Shown in pieces: positions 34,555-45,147 of a stretch of DNA of 64,000 nt. How positions within the stretch are numbered: the stretch's first letter is position 1; every line of letters begins with the position of its first letter. The DNA comes from Paraspadella gotoi (lineage: Eukaryota; Chaetognatha): positions 18,772,087 to 18,836,086 of the forward strand of contig CM119266.1 in assembly GCA_051294375.1 (NCBI GenBank), in the 5' to 3' direction. A model generated the notes under the pieces. That model was not told the DNA's origin and did not search any database. It saw only the letters and a program-made list of their open reading frames with translations. The position numbers and the translations under genes are program-made.

Positions 34555-37320
34555 TCAATTTACACTGTATTCAACTGTGACGCACTTTGTTTTGAGATAT
34601 TCATTCAAAGCCTCCTCCCCCAAATCTTTGCCAAATCCCGATTGCTTGAACCCTCCAAAAGGAGCTGCAACATCCGTCTTATTGTAAGTGTTGATGAAGC
34701 AAGTACCGGCGTCAATTTTTTGCGCCACTTGCATCGCTTTGTCAAGATCGCGCGTGAAGACGCCGGATGCGAGTCCAAATTCGGTAGCATTGGCGCGTCG
34801 AACGACCCCATCGACGTCACCATACGCAAACTTGGAGATGATCATGATTGGCCCGAAGCTCTCCTCATCGGCGATCCACATGTCGTCGGTAACATTGGTG
34901 AAGACGGTTGGCTCGAGAAAAAGTCCAGGTCGCGCTTGCTTTCCACCATAGACCAATGTGGCACCTTCTTGAACGCCCCGATCGCAAAACTCTAGGAGCT
35001 TTTGGAAGTGGGCGCGATGGTTCTGGGGTCCGTGGGCAGTAGAACGATCTAAGGGGTCACCAATCTTCATCTTTTTTATTTCTTCAATAACACGGTTCAC
35101 GTACATGTCGTGAATAGTGTCCTCGACAAACAGGCGGCCGGCAGCGATACAGTTCTCTCCCTTGTTGAAAAACACCGCCCCCATACCCATACGGACGGCC
35201 TTTTCCAGATCGCAATCAGAGAAGATGATAAGAGGAGATTTGCCCCCCAACTCCAGTGAAACCTTCTTAACATTGGAGACGGCACAGGAATGCATGATCT
35301 GTTTACCAATCTCGGTGGAACCAGTGAAACCGACTTTTCTCACATCAGGGTGGTCGCACATGGCCTGACCTACTAGGGACCCGGATCCAGGAATGATATT
35401 GACGACTCCCGGGGGAAAGCCGGCTTTGACAGTCAATTCTGCAAATTTTAAGGCAGTCAAAGGAGTTACTTGAGCGGGTTTGAGCACCACAGTGTTTCCT
35501 GCAGCAAGACATGCGGCAGATTTCCAAGCAAGCATCATGAGTGGGTAATTCCAAGGGATTACTATTCCGCAAACACCTAATGGCTCTCGCCTAGTGTAGG
35601 TTAAATTCATATTTGGCTTTGCATTATTAATAGGGATCGTCTTTCCCTGAATCTTATCACACCAACCGGCAAAATATCTGAAAGTGTCAATGGACATTCC
35701 TACATGTGTCTTCAAGGCCAATGTATAAACGGCCCCAGAATCAATAGCCTCAATAGTGGCCAGTTCCTCCTGGTGCTGCTCCATAAGGTCGGCAAGACGG
35801 TGAAGTAGTGCACCCCTATCTCTCGCATTCATTTCACCCCATTTTCCTTCAAAGGCGCGTTTGGCAGCGGCGACTGCAACATTGACATCCTCTGTCCCGG
35901 CATGGGCCACTGCACAGATTACAGACTCATCTGTTGGGTTTATAGTGTTCTGTTTTTTTCCTGAAATGGCGTCCACAAACTTATTGTCAATAAAAACCTG
36001 ATTTGGGAACTGGATATCCATATTATTGACTCTCATTTTTACAGCGTCATAGCTAAATTCTTCCACGTCGCCCCCACGCGAGACAAGAATGCACTTGATA
36101 ATGAACTCATCAAACGTGGTCGCCATGTAGACATCTTCATTAGTCAGTGAGATTCCTGGACACTTTTCTTTAACCTCCTCAACCAGTCGAGTTACATCCA
36201 TCGAACCAGCTCCTGAAGCAAAGAAATCTGTGTCCCCTTCAATATCTTTCATTAGGATTCCTTTCCAAATCGCTAAAACGTTCTGCTTTACCACCAAATC
36301 TTCATCAGTGAACTCAATAGTCACTTTAGTATCATCCTGTTTTCCAAACTTGCTCGCAGGCATCATTTTCCCTTTTATTTGCAGCTGGCGAACATTTATG
36401 GTTTTATTATCAGGGGCAAAGAGTAGGAGACCATCGGCATGAACAATGCCTGGACGGGTCATTCCAGAGATGAGCACTTCGTCCCCCGCGGGAACTGCTG
36501 ATGTCCACAAACTCGAGCTAAACATGGTAACTTGTTCACCTCCAATTTCTGTCCAAGCACCGGGAATTTTGTCGTTGCCTCTGATGAAATTGTGGAGTTG
36601 AATGGCAGAGGTGATTTTATCCCAAGGGATTTGGGCCACTTCTTTTTTGTTCCAAATTGGGTCATAGGAGGCTCCATCTTCCGTCTGGACAATGGCTGGA
36701 GCTTTTCCACTCTGGACCAAGTTTACTGCTTCTGCCATGGATTTTATTCCTTCTGGATACATAAATCTGTTGTACAGAGAGTCTACCGTATCTTCAGGCT
36801 GCACATCAGTTGACTTTTGCAGTAGGATTGGTCCGGTGTCCAGCCCGTCGTCCGCCCAGAAAATAGTGAATCCTGCCTTAGCATCTCCTTCCATCAGCGT
36901 CCAGTTGATGGCCGAAGCACCGCGGTGTCGAGGCAGAATTGAAGGGTGGTACACGATCGATTTGTGCTTAGGGTAGTTGATTACGGGCATGGGTATGAAT
37001 TGTGAACAAAATGGCATCACGTTCAACTCAGCTCCACATGATTTGTATTGTTCAAAAACTTCCTCCAAAACGGGATTGTCCTTATTTCGCCATCGCGGAA
37101 ACTTAAAGACTGGTGTGTTGTCCTTCTCAGCCTCGGTCGCCAGGATATCGGGCCGCCCACCTCGGTCTGGGATGGTAAAGACTCCAACAACTTCGTGGCC
37201 ATCCTTTCGCAAAGCTTTATAAACTTCCTGGCCGAACTGGCTCTGGCCGATAATGGCCACTCTTAGATCGTTCTGTCTAGTCACGGAGAATCGGCGTGTA
37301 AAGTTTCTTAAACTGAGCAT
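34555..37320 (-). CDS. ALDH1L2: 10-formyltetrahydrofolate dehydrogenase, mitochondrial-type, single coding exon, 921 aa
   Basis: Oxidises 10-formyl-THF to THF and CO2 with NADP+. Domains: formyltransferase about residues 19-220 ([16 protein letters not shown] with H125; ADDGLDTGP with D161), its C-terminal domain to about 330, an acyl-carrier-like domain about 340-420 with the phosphopantetheine serine S373 in SGAGSMDV, and an aldehyde dehydrogenase domain about 440-921 with E690 ([10 protein letters not shown]) and nucleophile C724 (FFNKGENC). The length matches vertebrate ALDH1L2 (about 920). The first 18 residues ([18 protein letters not shown]) are basic and lack acids until the end, as expected for a mitochondrial presequence. 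An ATG 14 codons further upstream is also in frame, but a pyrimidine-rich acceptor (AG at 37338-37337) lies between the two, so 37320 is the likely start. There is no intron in 2.77 kb, unlike the neighbouring DMGDH. ALDH1L1 versus L2 is inferred from the presequence. Confidence 0.96.
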   Translation of the reverse strand: MLSLRNFTRRFSVTRQNDLRVAIIGQSQFGQEVYKALRKDGHEVVGVFTIPDRGGRPDILATEAEKDNTPVFKFPRWRNKDNPVLEEVFEQYKSCGAELNVMPFCSQFIPMPVINYPKHKSIVYHPSILPRHRGASAINWTLMEGDAKAGFTIFWADDGLDTGPILLQKSTDVQPEDTVDSLYNRFMYPEGIKSMAEAVNLVQSGKAPAIVQTEDGASYDPIWNKKEVAQIPWDKITSAIQLHNFIRGNDKIPGAWTEIGGEQVTMFSSSLWTSAVPAGDEVLISGMTRPGIVHADGLLLFAPDNKTINVRQLQIKGKMMPASKFGKQDDTKVTIEFTDEDLVVKQNVLAIWKGILMKDIEGDTDFFASGAGSMDVTRLVEEVKEKCPGISLTNEDVYMATTFDEFIIKCILVSRGGDVEEFSYDAVKMRVNNMDIQFPNQVFIDNKFVDAISGKKQNTINPTDESVICAVAHAGTEDVNVAVAAAKRAFEGKWGEMNARDRGALLHRLADLMEQHQEELATIEAIDSGAVYTLALKTHVGMSIDTFRYFAGWCDKIQGKTIPINNAKPNMNLTYTRREPLGVCGIVIPWNYPLMMLAWKSAACLAAGNTVVLKPAQVTPLTALKFAELTVKAGFPPGVVNIIPGSGSLVGQAMCDHPDVRKVGFTGSTEIGKQIMHSCAVSNVKKVSLELGGKSPLIIFSDCDLEKAVRMGMGAVFFNKGENCIAAGRLFVEDTIHDMYVNRVIEEIKKMKIGDPLDRSTAHGPQNHRAHFQKLLEFCDRGVQEGATLVYGGKQARPGLFLEPTVFTNVTDDMWIADEESFGPIMIISKFAYGDVDGVVRRANATEFGLASGVFTRDLDKAMQVAQKIDAGTCFINTYNKTDVAAPFGGFKQSGFGKDLGEEALNEYLKTKCVTVEYSVN

Positions 37321-37974
37321 TTTTCCGTTACAATTTCTATAGAAAAAGAATAAAGATAACATTTAACAACAAAATAAAAAATATGATGACAGTCGCGAAA
37401 ATACATACAGTTAAAAGGAGTTTATACATCAGTAAAGTGCCAGAAATATCTTATTAAATGCATATTTGTCATTTTTTACCATTCATATATAACATGTATT
37501 ACATTAAGTTTTTTTTAAAAATTCAAAATTTTGGGTGACCCCCCCCGAGGGGCCCATATCTCGGCTCACGGGTCAAATATTGAAATTCGCCGCGATAGTT
37601 CTATTTGCATTCACATAAGGATCCTTCATACCAAATTCCAATTAATTTGGTCCAGTAGTTTTTGAAAAAAACCGCGACCTCATTTTATAATATGAAGCCT
37701 TCTGTATTTAAATTTCCAAAATGGTATCCTTACTAATCAAATAAAGTTTTTATTTGTAAAATAAAGTGGATATCTTAAGAAAATAGAAATTATTTGTTAT
37801 GGGTTAGTATTTTTAAAATGTTTGATGAAGTTTTAATCATTAATCAAGAAAAAGGTAAAAAGTACATCTTCCCAGCTTTAGATTTAACTTATTCAATCTC
37901 AGATTTTGAATTCTAAATTAGGATAAAATATTTTTTTTTTATTTAAGTTTAAGAAATAAATAACACTTAGATTT
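37321..37974. other. DMGDH-ALDH1L intergenic spacer
   Basis: There are only 654 bp between the DMGDH stop and the ALDH1L start. A block at about 37540-37690 (short C- and G-runs, then text around TCATACCAAATTCCAATT) resembles dispersed arthropod repeat sequence more than a promoter, but I cannot name a family. No separate gene is visible. Confidence 0.4.
37325..37352 (-). promoter_or_regulatory. Putative 3' splice acceptor just upstream of ALDH1L ATG
   Basis: Read on the minus strand, a run TTCTTTTTCTATAG ends at 37337 and is followed by 16 nt and then the ATG at 37320. This is a good acceptor. It implies a 5'-UTR intron with an upstream non-coding exon that I cannot locate, or a trans-splice acceptor. 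It also argues that the upstream in-frame ATG at 37362 is intronic. Confidence 0.5.
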
Positions 37975-40900
37975 TCATACGCGAGAAGAGAGATTTTGTT
38001 TTTCCACAAGAACGTCAGTATCAAAAATCTTTTTTCTCGCGACCTCGATCTGAACAGGCGCCTCCTCAATAACCGTAGCCGTCCGGCGTTCGCCCACAAG
38101 CTCAACGGACACTCTCTGGCCGACTTCTGAAAGATGCAGAGGGAGATAAGCGAAGCAGAGACTTTTCTGGACTTGATATCCGAAGGAGCCTGAAGTTGTG
38201 TTGCCGACTACTTGGTCCTGAAACCAGACAGTTTCGTTACCCTCACAATCTGGACCACCCGAAGAACCTGTAAAGATGGTAAACGATTATATGGCGGAAT
38301 TTGTTATGATATAAACGGAGTTTCGACACGAACCTAACTCGACGTCGACTTCCATCATGACCAATTTTCTCGTCAGTCCGTTGGCTTTTACATCTTGTAA
38401 CGCAGATTTTCCTGTAATAGAAAAAAAAGTTTGAGCAAACAATGTCGGATCTGCCTACGATAATTAAGCGGTAATAAGCTAATCCGATGATAAATCAAGG
38501 TAATATTTTCTGACTTTCAATTTGTGATGTTAGCATAACAAATCATAACAGACTTAGTAATAAATCTATGAAAAAATATTTAAATCAATTGATTGAAGCG
38601 ACTTACCACCGGTCTTTCCCGTAATTTCGTCTTCTACATGATCTCTCAATCTTTACCAGTAGCTGCGCCAATATCAATTTGCTTGATTTGGTCAACTGGC
38701 ATAATTTGGTCATTTTGCATAATTTGGACAACTGGCATAATTTGGTCTATCAATCAATCAATCAATCAATCAGAGAGAGAGAGAGTGACAGAGAAATTTT
38801 AAAAAATTCAAATCAATGTGACTTTTGATTTTCTAATTTAAACTTTTCCACTCTTACGATTCCATCAAAAATTTATATCCAGCTTAATCACATACTTTCC
38901 TACCCACACACAAAATGAAACTCACCCACAAAATTGACATTCTTGCCGAGTTTGACGAAAAATCCAAGTCCCGCTTCCAAGGGATTCGTGTCAACGTTCA
39001 TCTCTGCACCCCACCCTCGGAACCCTTTCTCCAACCTCATGGAGTTCATGGCGTACGCACCAAAGTCCCTTAAGCCTCCGAATTGCTCGCCCACTTCCTT
39101 CAAAATGGAATAGATCCTCGGGGCATTTGCGAAGGAGGAATAGATCTCCCAACCCAATTCGCCAGTGTACGAGATTCGCGTCGCTTGGCAGGGCACCCCA
39201 GCGATCGTTACGCTCTTGTGCTTCATGAAAGGCCAGCCCGCGTGACTCACGTCCTCGTTGACTAGATTGGCGAGGATGTCCCGAGATCGGGGACCAGCCA
39301 GGCCAAGAACGGCCAACTCGTCCGTCACGTTGAGGATGTTGACCTTCCAAGCTCCGTCTTTGGCGAGAGTCTCGAGCCAACGTAGGTCATGGCCTTCGGA
39401 TCCAGATCCAGTGACAAGGAAGAAGGTAGAGTCATCGATGTTGGTTACTGTTAATTCCGCGTAGACTTTTCCCTGAAAACGGGATAAGAAAATGAAATTT
39501 TAAATTGGCCGCGAGCATTTTGGTTCACATGGACCAAATGCACCACATGCACCACCATACCTTCTCATCATACAAAAGTAATAATAAATAAAAAAGTAAA
39601 AAATAAATTAAAAAAATTTAAAAAAAAAAGAATAATAATATATTTAGCAATGGTAAAATAATAACAAGTGCGACTGAAAGAGAAAAAGAAAGAGGAAGAA
39701 AGAGAGAGAGAAGAAAGAGAGAGAGGAGAAAGAAAGAGAAGGCGACATATAATTCTAAATTTTCAGCCAGCGAGCTCGCCAGTGTCACAGCTTGATCCAA
39801 AGCTCAGGGACTACGAATATGACAGAAACTCATGAACGAATAAAGTAAATTATTCTATAATATAATACAATAACCGAGAACTACCTGAGGAGTCAACATA
39901 TGAGAGACGTTACACATTCCCTTTGGCGGAATCTTGTTTGCGACGGTGTGGTCCAGGAAATCCTTGGCTTCGGGACCCGAGACTCGGAATTTGGCGAAGG
40001 GCGTCAAATCGGTTATACCCGCTTTTGTGAGGACGTGATGCACCTCGTCGCCGACGGACTCAAACCAGTTGGGGCGGCGAAACGAAGGTCGGAACCCTCG
40101 AGCCTTGTCCGTGGAAAACCAGTGTGGTTGCTCCCATCCCGAGTGAAACCCCATCTCGGCCCCGGCGGCGTCCAAGAGGTGGGCCAGAGGTGATTGACGC
40201 GAAGTAGGTCTTCCCACGGGTCGATCGTCTTTGGGCCACGTTATCCGATTATTATAACCGTAGCTCTCGCGAACTTTAGCCACTGCGTAATCTCCGTTTG
40301 CCCATGAACCATAGCGGTTGGGATCGAGCTCGGTCAAGTCCATAGAGGGCGCTCCCATCGTCATCCAGTCGGACAAGTACTTTCCGATGCCCCCGCTATG
40401 GATAATGCCGTAGGCGAATCCAACGGCAATCCAGTAGTTATGGAGGCCTTGGTAAGGGCCGACGAGGGGGAGAAGGTCGGGTGAGTAGGTAATTGGGCCT
40501 GAAAAATAAAAAATAACTCGAGTTTAGCTCTCTCCTTTTTAAAAAAGAATGTTACGAGTTCGCTCTGCTAGTTGTAAATAGTCTACAGGTATTAATTTTC
40601 CAGTTTTCGATTTCGAATTTTACTACAAAAACGTCATCCATTCAATTCAATCATCAATAAATAAAAAAGAAAAAATCAACTCTTAATAACTCTTGGGGGG
40701 TATATTTTCTTTCTATTAATTCTAATTTTTATTAAGGTCTCACTCATTGTCGTTTCTCGCATAAAAATTTTATGATATTAACAAATACCTGATACAACAC
40801 TTTGGATATTTCCTTCAGCCAAACATGGAAATCTCTCCATCGCATTCTCAAGGTTGTCTTGAATACGATCCAGATCTGGTTGAAAGAGCTCTTTGCCAAA

Positions 40901-43900
40901 TCCTGGAGGAACTCCATTTCTATACCATTCATCCAACACGCGCATTTTCTCAGCGGCTTCGTACGGACCTACCAAGAGTCCATCACGTTCCATCCTAACA
41001 TAATCGAGACCAAGTAAAGAGCATCATTCAAACATAAACGTCTTTTGCCTTAAAAATTAATTTCAAGCAAGCCCAATTCTTTACCAACGGTAACTGTACT
41101 ATTTCTGGTAACATATATAGGCTTTAATATGGAATGCCAAGATAATGTCTAACAGTTGGAAAAAGGCCCTTACAGTTAAACCTGACCACGGAAGCAGTTA
41201 ACCTCGTTTTTTATTTATGATTTTCTATCGTTATGTTTGTGACCTATTAATTATATATTTCCTATTTTTGCTGATAATTTGGCTTATTATTCGTGAAGCA
41301 GCTCTTTATATTTTCTTCTAAAAATTATATCAATAAGGATAACTACAACCTTGTCTCGCTGAGGAACGAAGTATTCACATTTTAACATTTCTTCAAGATG
41401 ATCGTCCGTTTGTTTTGAATTTGTTTAAACTTTGTTTAATATGTAAACAAAGCATTTGCCTTTTCGTCTTTGCTACTGTCTAAGTAATTAATATAAAATT
41501 AAACTTCTTTTTCCACGAAATTACCTGAGATAGTAGGATCCTTCAAGGTCCCGAAAGACAGGGATTTCTCTTCCTAAATCTCGGACCTCGGGAATAGTCT
41601 TGGTGACCATGTACTGATGGTCAATCGGCACCAGAGGCAGATCAATTCCGGCCAAGAGACCCACCTCGCGGCCCCAAAACCCAGAAGCGTTAACGACGCT
41701 TTGGGCGAGTAGAGTCCCCTGCGGAGTAACCACACTCCACAACCCGTTTTCGTGAAGGATCGTCTTCTCCACAGGCGTCTGGTAATGAAAAGTAGAAAGA
41801 TAAGATAATAAGGGGACGTTAAAGAGACATAGGATATGTATTCGCGACTAAATTATTACAAATTTGCTGGTTTTTTACAGGGAAAAATGAACGGTTACCT
41901 TAGACTAAGTTAGGGCAAAAAGAGCGTTGGTGAGAGAGTGAGAGAGAGAGAAAGAGAGAGAGAGAGAAAGAGAATTCATAGTAAATTTCTTCGGTCAAAA
42001 TGATTGGCCACTCGATCGGTGTGGCGAAAAGAGCAAAAAGTTTGCCCTAAGTTAGGGCAAAAAGATCGTTGCTGAGAGCAATAGACAGACAATATTAATT
42101 AATCGTGGCTTTAGGCTCTTTGAGAGAGAGAGAGAGAGAGTTCATGGTAAAATTTCTTCGATCAAAATGATTGACCACTCGATCTGTGTGGCGTCGTCCA
42201 CAACGTTACAATTTTCCCATTTACTTTTCTATAGTTCAGTGAACCAACTAACGACTCGATCTCTATATATATATATATATATATTTGTTTGCACGCATTT
42301 TCTCGAAAACAGCTCAACTTTTAAAAATGTTTAAGTAAAAAAAATTAAAGTCAGTCAGAGGGTGAATGTTTAAACAGTAAATAGTATATATGTAGATGGA
42401 GAAGTCAAAGTTGAAATGATTTAAAATAAATTAAACAATAAGGTTACGAAGAAAATGATAAATACATAAGAAAATAAGGATGGCCAACTTACTTTTTGAT
42501 AAATTTTGGCACCGTACTTCCTCGCGCCAATGGCCATTGCCTGCGTCAGGGAATAAGGATCAACGTGACCGTCATCTGGATTAAAAAGCCCAAGGAGAAT
42601 GCCATCGGGATTAATAAAGGGGCACATCTCGACGATCTCCTTCAGGGATATGAGCCTCTGCGGCGCCTTGTGCCATCCATGTCGCGCCATCTGATATTTC
42701 ATTTCGTCGACGCGGTCTCGAGTCGTCGCGATCCGCACGCTGCCGGGAGTGTGGAACCCGATTTCCTGGCAATGAATAAACCATCATATTTAAAACCAAT
42801 TTCGACGCTTATAATCCTGTCCACTTTCCACTATCCAATGTCCATAAAAAAAAAGGATAAAAACCTGCCCGGTTTCTTTCTCCAGTTCTTTCCAAAATTT
42901 CAGAGAGTAATGATGAATGTTTTTCATGTTGACTCCTGGATTGTAAAAAGTGGCTAAACCCGCAGCATGCCAGGTGCTTCCGGCCGTCAGTTCAGTTTTT
43001 TCCAACAGCGCCACCTGTGGTTAAGTCAAATGTTTATCTCTAATAAGTAAAATTTTATTTAATGAATTACTTTGAGATAAAAGAGGAAGTTTTTTTACAA
43101 CGACAAGTTTTATTGATCGGACATCTTTCGCCTCTAGGTAAACCAAAATCTGTAAAATTGTCAAAACGCTGATGAAGGCTTGTACACTAGAGCCGAAACA
43201 TGTCCGATCAATAAACCTTGTCGTTGTTGTTGTAAAAAGATCTCAAATTAATATCGAAACACAACGAAAAGAAAGAATTTTATCAATGTCTATTAATGAA
43301 TTACATACATATTGTTGTGCAATTTTAATACATGTTAGTGTTATAGATATTTTTTGTAATTAACTATCACATTGTAAATTTTAAACAAATTAGAAGTCAT
43401 CTACTATTAAATTCTAATTATGATAACTATGCGAGTCATCACCAAATGGTGATCTTTGTAATAGCTTGTAGATGTACCACGAGTCCTTTGTTATGCAATA
43501 CGCATATGTTTCAAACAAGAGTACTACTTAGTGTAGTAACGTAAGCCCAACGTGGAGCGATAACGTGAAAAGGAAATTTTATTGCGTCCCAAGACCGTAA
43601 ATTACCGATCCTCGCAACAACCGAATTGTGTTTATAGTAATTCATATATTTATGTTAAAAGGTTAAAATTTATTTACTCACTTTCGACACGCCAGCTTTG
43701 GCCAGATGATAAGCGATGCTAGTACCAACGCAACCACCGCCGATGATGGCGACGTCAACATCTGTGGCGGAGTCATCTCGATGACGACTACCAAAGGCGC
43801 GGCGAGGTTGACTTTCTGCTAAACGGATCAAGATGCGTTTTATTTTAAATCTTATAACATTTTTTTGGAAAATTATAAAGGTGCTAAAGAAAATATTTTT

Positions 43901-44733
43901 AAAATTAAGATAAATAATTTGGATGACCGTTTTGATTTTTATTACGAAACAGTTTCATAGTTTTTCATACAAAACCTTGCAAGTTTTTTTCTTACCCCGT
44001 GGCCAAAAGCCAGTCGAACCAAAATTTTTTAAATTTTATTTTATAGCTTCGTTCAATAGTCTCTTATGATATCAAATAATTTTTTAAGTCAATCAAAAAC
44101 ACGCTCATTAATTTAATACTTATCGCGTAAGTAGAGACAGAAAAAAAAACCAAGGATTTTAATTAAATTTAAAAGGAATAAAAAAAAAAAAAAAATTACA
44201 TGCGTGTTCGAGGTCGCAATGACATTTTAAATTTGAAGATTATTACGAATCGTTTTGACTCACGTTTCTCTGAGAGAGAAGAAGATAAGAAATTACGTTT
44301 TAACTTTTAACAAAAACTGCGTCATAAGTTATAAAGGACATAACATGGAGAGCGAACTGCAATATAAAAATTGGTTTTAAATGCGAGTAGCTCATCTACA
44401 TGATGATGCAGTTAGGTTTGATTGGTTGGCTGGTTGATTGACTGAGAATCTACCTATAATTCTATATAATACATATAACATTCTATATAATATAATTCTA
44501 TATATAATTCACAGAAAAAAGAAAAAAAAAAGAGTTTTACCTGGTATAAAAGGGAGTTTATTAACGTTTTCAAAATTATTCACAGAGAAGAGACAGAAGG
44601 CTGAACTGTTGTTTTGTTCGAAAGAGGAAGTCGAAAAGGTTTTTGTGACCGAGGATTTAGTTTTATCCGAGCGAACCAAGGCACGACTCAAGGCCCTCGT
44701 AGTTTTACCAACACTCCGATGCATTCTTTTCAT
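37975..44733 (-). CDS. DMGDH: Dimethylglycine dehydrogenase, mitochondrial, 10 exons, 914 aa
   Basis: Exons (minus): 44733-44541, 43818-43682, 43014-42865, 42765-42493, 41778-41525, 40994-40789, 40498-39885, 39472-38926, 38411-38334, 38267-37975. All introns are GT-AG and the total is 915 codons including TGA. It oxidatively demethylates dimethylglycine to sarcosine in the mitochondrial matrix, passing the one-carbon unit to THF. Exon 1 encodes a basic Ser/Arg-rich presequence ([20 protein letters not shown]). Exon 2 has the dinucleotide motif IIGGGCVG (G91-G96). Exon 3 has STWHAAGL, whose H126 aligns with the covalent FAD-binding histidine. The FAD oxidase half is followed by the folate-binding, aminomethyltransferase-like half ([17 protein letters not shown] block, [21 protein letters not shown]). 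The C-terminal block [16 protein letters not shown] fits DMGDH. It matches DMGDH rather than SARDH along its length. It is somewhat longer than human (866 aa), mostly at the N-terminus. Confidence 0.96.
38429..38916. mobile_element. Family B TIR element filling DMGDH intron 8
   Basis: The left part (GTTTGAGCAAACAATGTCGG, from 38430) matches the start of the copy near 17.09 kb. The right part (ACGATTCCATC, TTATATCCAGC, ACTTTCCTACCCACA) matches its distal half. Intron 8 spans 38412-38925, so the element occupies nearly all of it, leaving about 17 nt at the acceptor and about 10 nt at the donor. The middle is diverged and contains AATTTGGNN and (AATC)n repeats. Confidence 0.6.
39785..39832 (+). 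repeat. LTR fragment related to the 27.7 kb TRIM-like element, DMGDH intron 7
   Basis: The stretch containing CAGCTTGATCCAAAGCTCAGG, then GACTACGAATATGA, matches the 3' part of the long terminal repeats at 27.9 and 28.3 kb with a few changes. Only this piece is present. It is preceded by a GA-rich tract (39676-39740). Confidence 0.5.
41908..42200. repeat. Tandem duplication in DMGDH intron 4
   Basis: Two copies (about 41908-42030 and 42046-42196) share TAAGTTAGGGCAAAAAGA, then a GA-rich run, then TTTCTTCGGTCAAAATGATT and CCACTCGATC with few differences. The unit is about 140 bp and includes a (GA)n microsatellite of different length in each copy. It lies wholly in the intron and has no coding effect. 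A (TA)n run follows at about 42265-42284. Confidence 0.7.
43091..43240 (+). mobile_element. Hammerhead-like hairpin element in DMGDH intron 2
   Basis: The outer arms 43091-43124 and 43200-43238 are imperfect reverse complements (TTGATCGGACAT pairs with ATGTCCGATCAA). Between them CTGATGA (43169-43175) is followed by a GGCT...AGCC helix and GAAAC (43195-43199), then ATGTC. This is the order of hammerhead ribozyme core boxes. One extra A separates CTGATGA from the stem II helix. The right arm ends in the TCGTTGTTG motif shared with the copies at 11.5, 22.2 and 32.9 kb. The copy lies in an intron, antisense to the gene. Confidence 0.6.
43814..43819 (-). other. NAGNAG tandem splice acceptor, DMGDH exon 2
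   Basis: The minus strand reads TTTAGCAG at the start of exon 2. Both AGs are followed by an in-frame join to the single G left by exon 1, giving ...G-A-E-S-Q or ...G-E-S-Q. The two isoforms would differ by one alanine in the region just after the presequence. Confidence 0.6.
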
Positions 44734-45147
44734 TTCAACGCCAAGCTTCAGAGAGTTTGCATTGCCCAAAGATAAATAGAGAAACAGAGAGAAAGAGAGA
44801 GCGCAGCGAGAATCCTAAGTTAGTTTAAATCGATTGTTTTGGGTATATAATTATCATCGAAATTGTAAACATTACTGAATAAAAAATATAAAAGAAAAAA
44901 AAACGAACTTGTTAAAAAACAATTTTGTTACGTTTGTTTTAATAAAATTGAGAATGTATACAACAAAGGTTTCCATAAGTAAAACAAAGTTTCGGAACTC
45001 GGCACGATCAGCCAATGTCCACGACTAATTTCTCAACCTCAATTAATACGAGGCACAGAGAAAATGGGACTAATCATTACAAATAAAATAAATGTCAATA
45101 AAAAAGGTACGAAAATTTGGTAAGTTTTTGAACTCTTTTGGACTTCC
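44734..45147. other. BHMT-DMGDH intergenic spacer
   Basis: This is only 414 bp and A+T-rich. A pyrimidine-rich stretch on the minus strand (about 44770-44815) lies just upstream of the DMGDH start. I see no independent gene and no clear polyadenylation signal that I would defend. Confidence 0.4.
44748..44762 (-). other. Possible 4-codon upstream ORF before DMGDH
   Basis: An ATG at 44762 reads M-Q-T-L-stop, ending 14 nt before the DMGDH ATG at 44733. It would act as a short uORF if the leader starts upstream of it. A candidate acceptor AG just after it would instead splice it out. No transcript evidence is available. Confidence 0.25.

Noticed and set aside
34605-37266. Several frames of 60-117 codons overlapping ALDH1L
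   Set aside because: They are shadows of the conserved coding frame on either strand.
37321-37362. N-terminal extension [14 protein letters not shown] of ALDH1L
   Set aside because: It spans a good splice acceptor and adds a hydrophobic segment in front of a presequence that is already complete.
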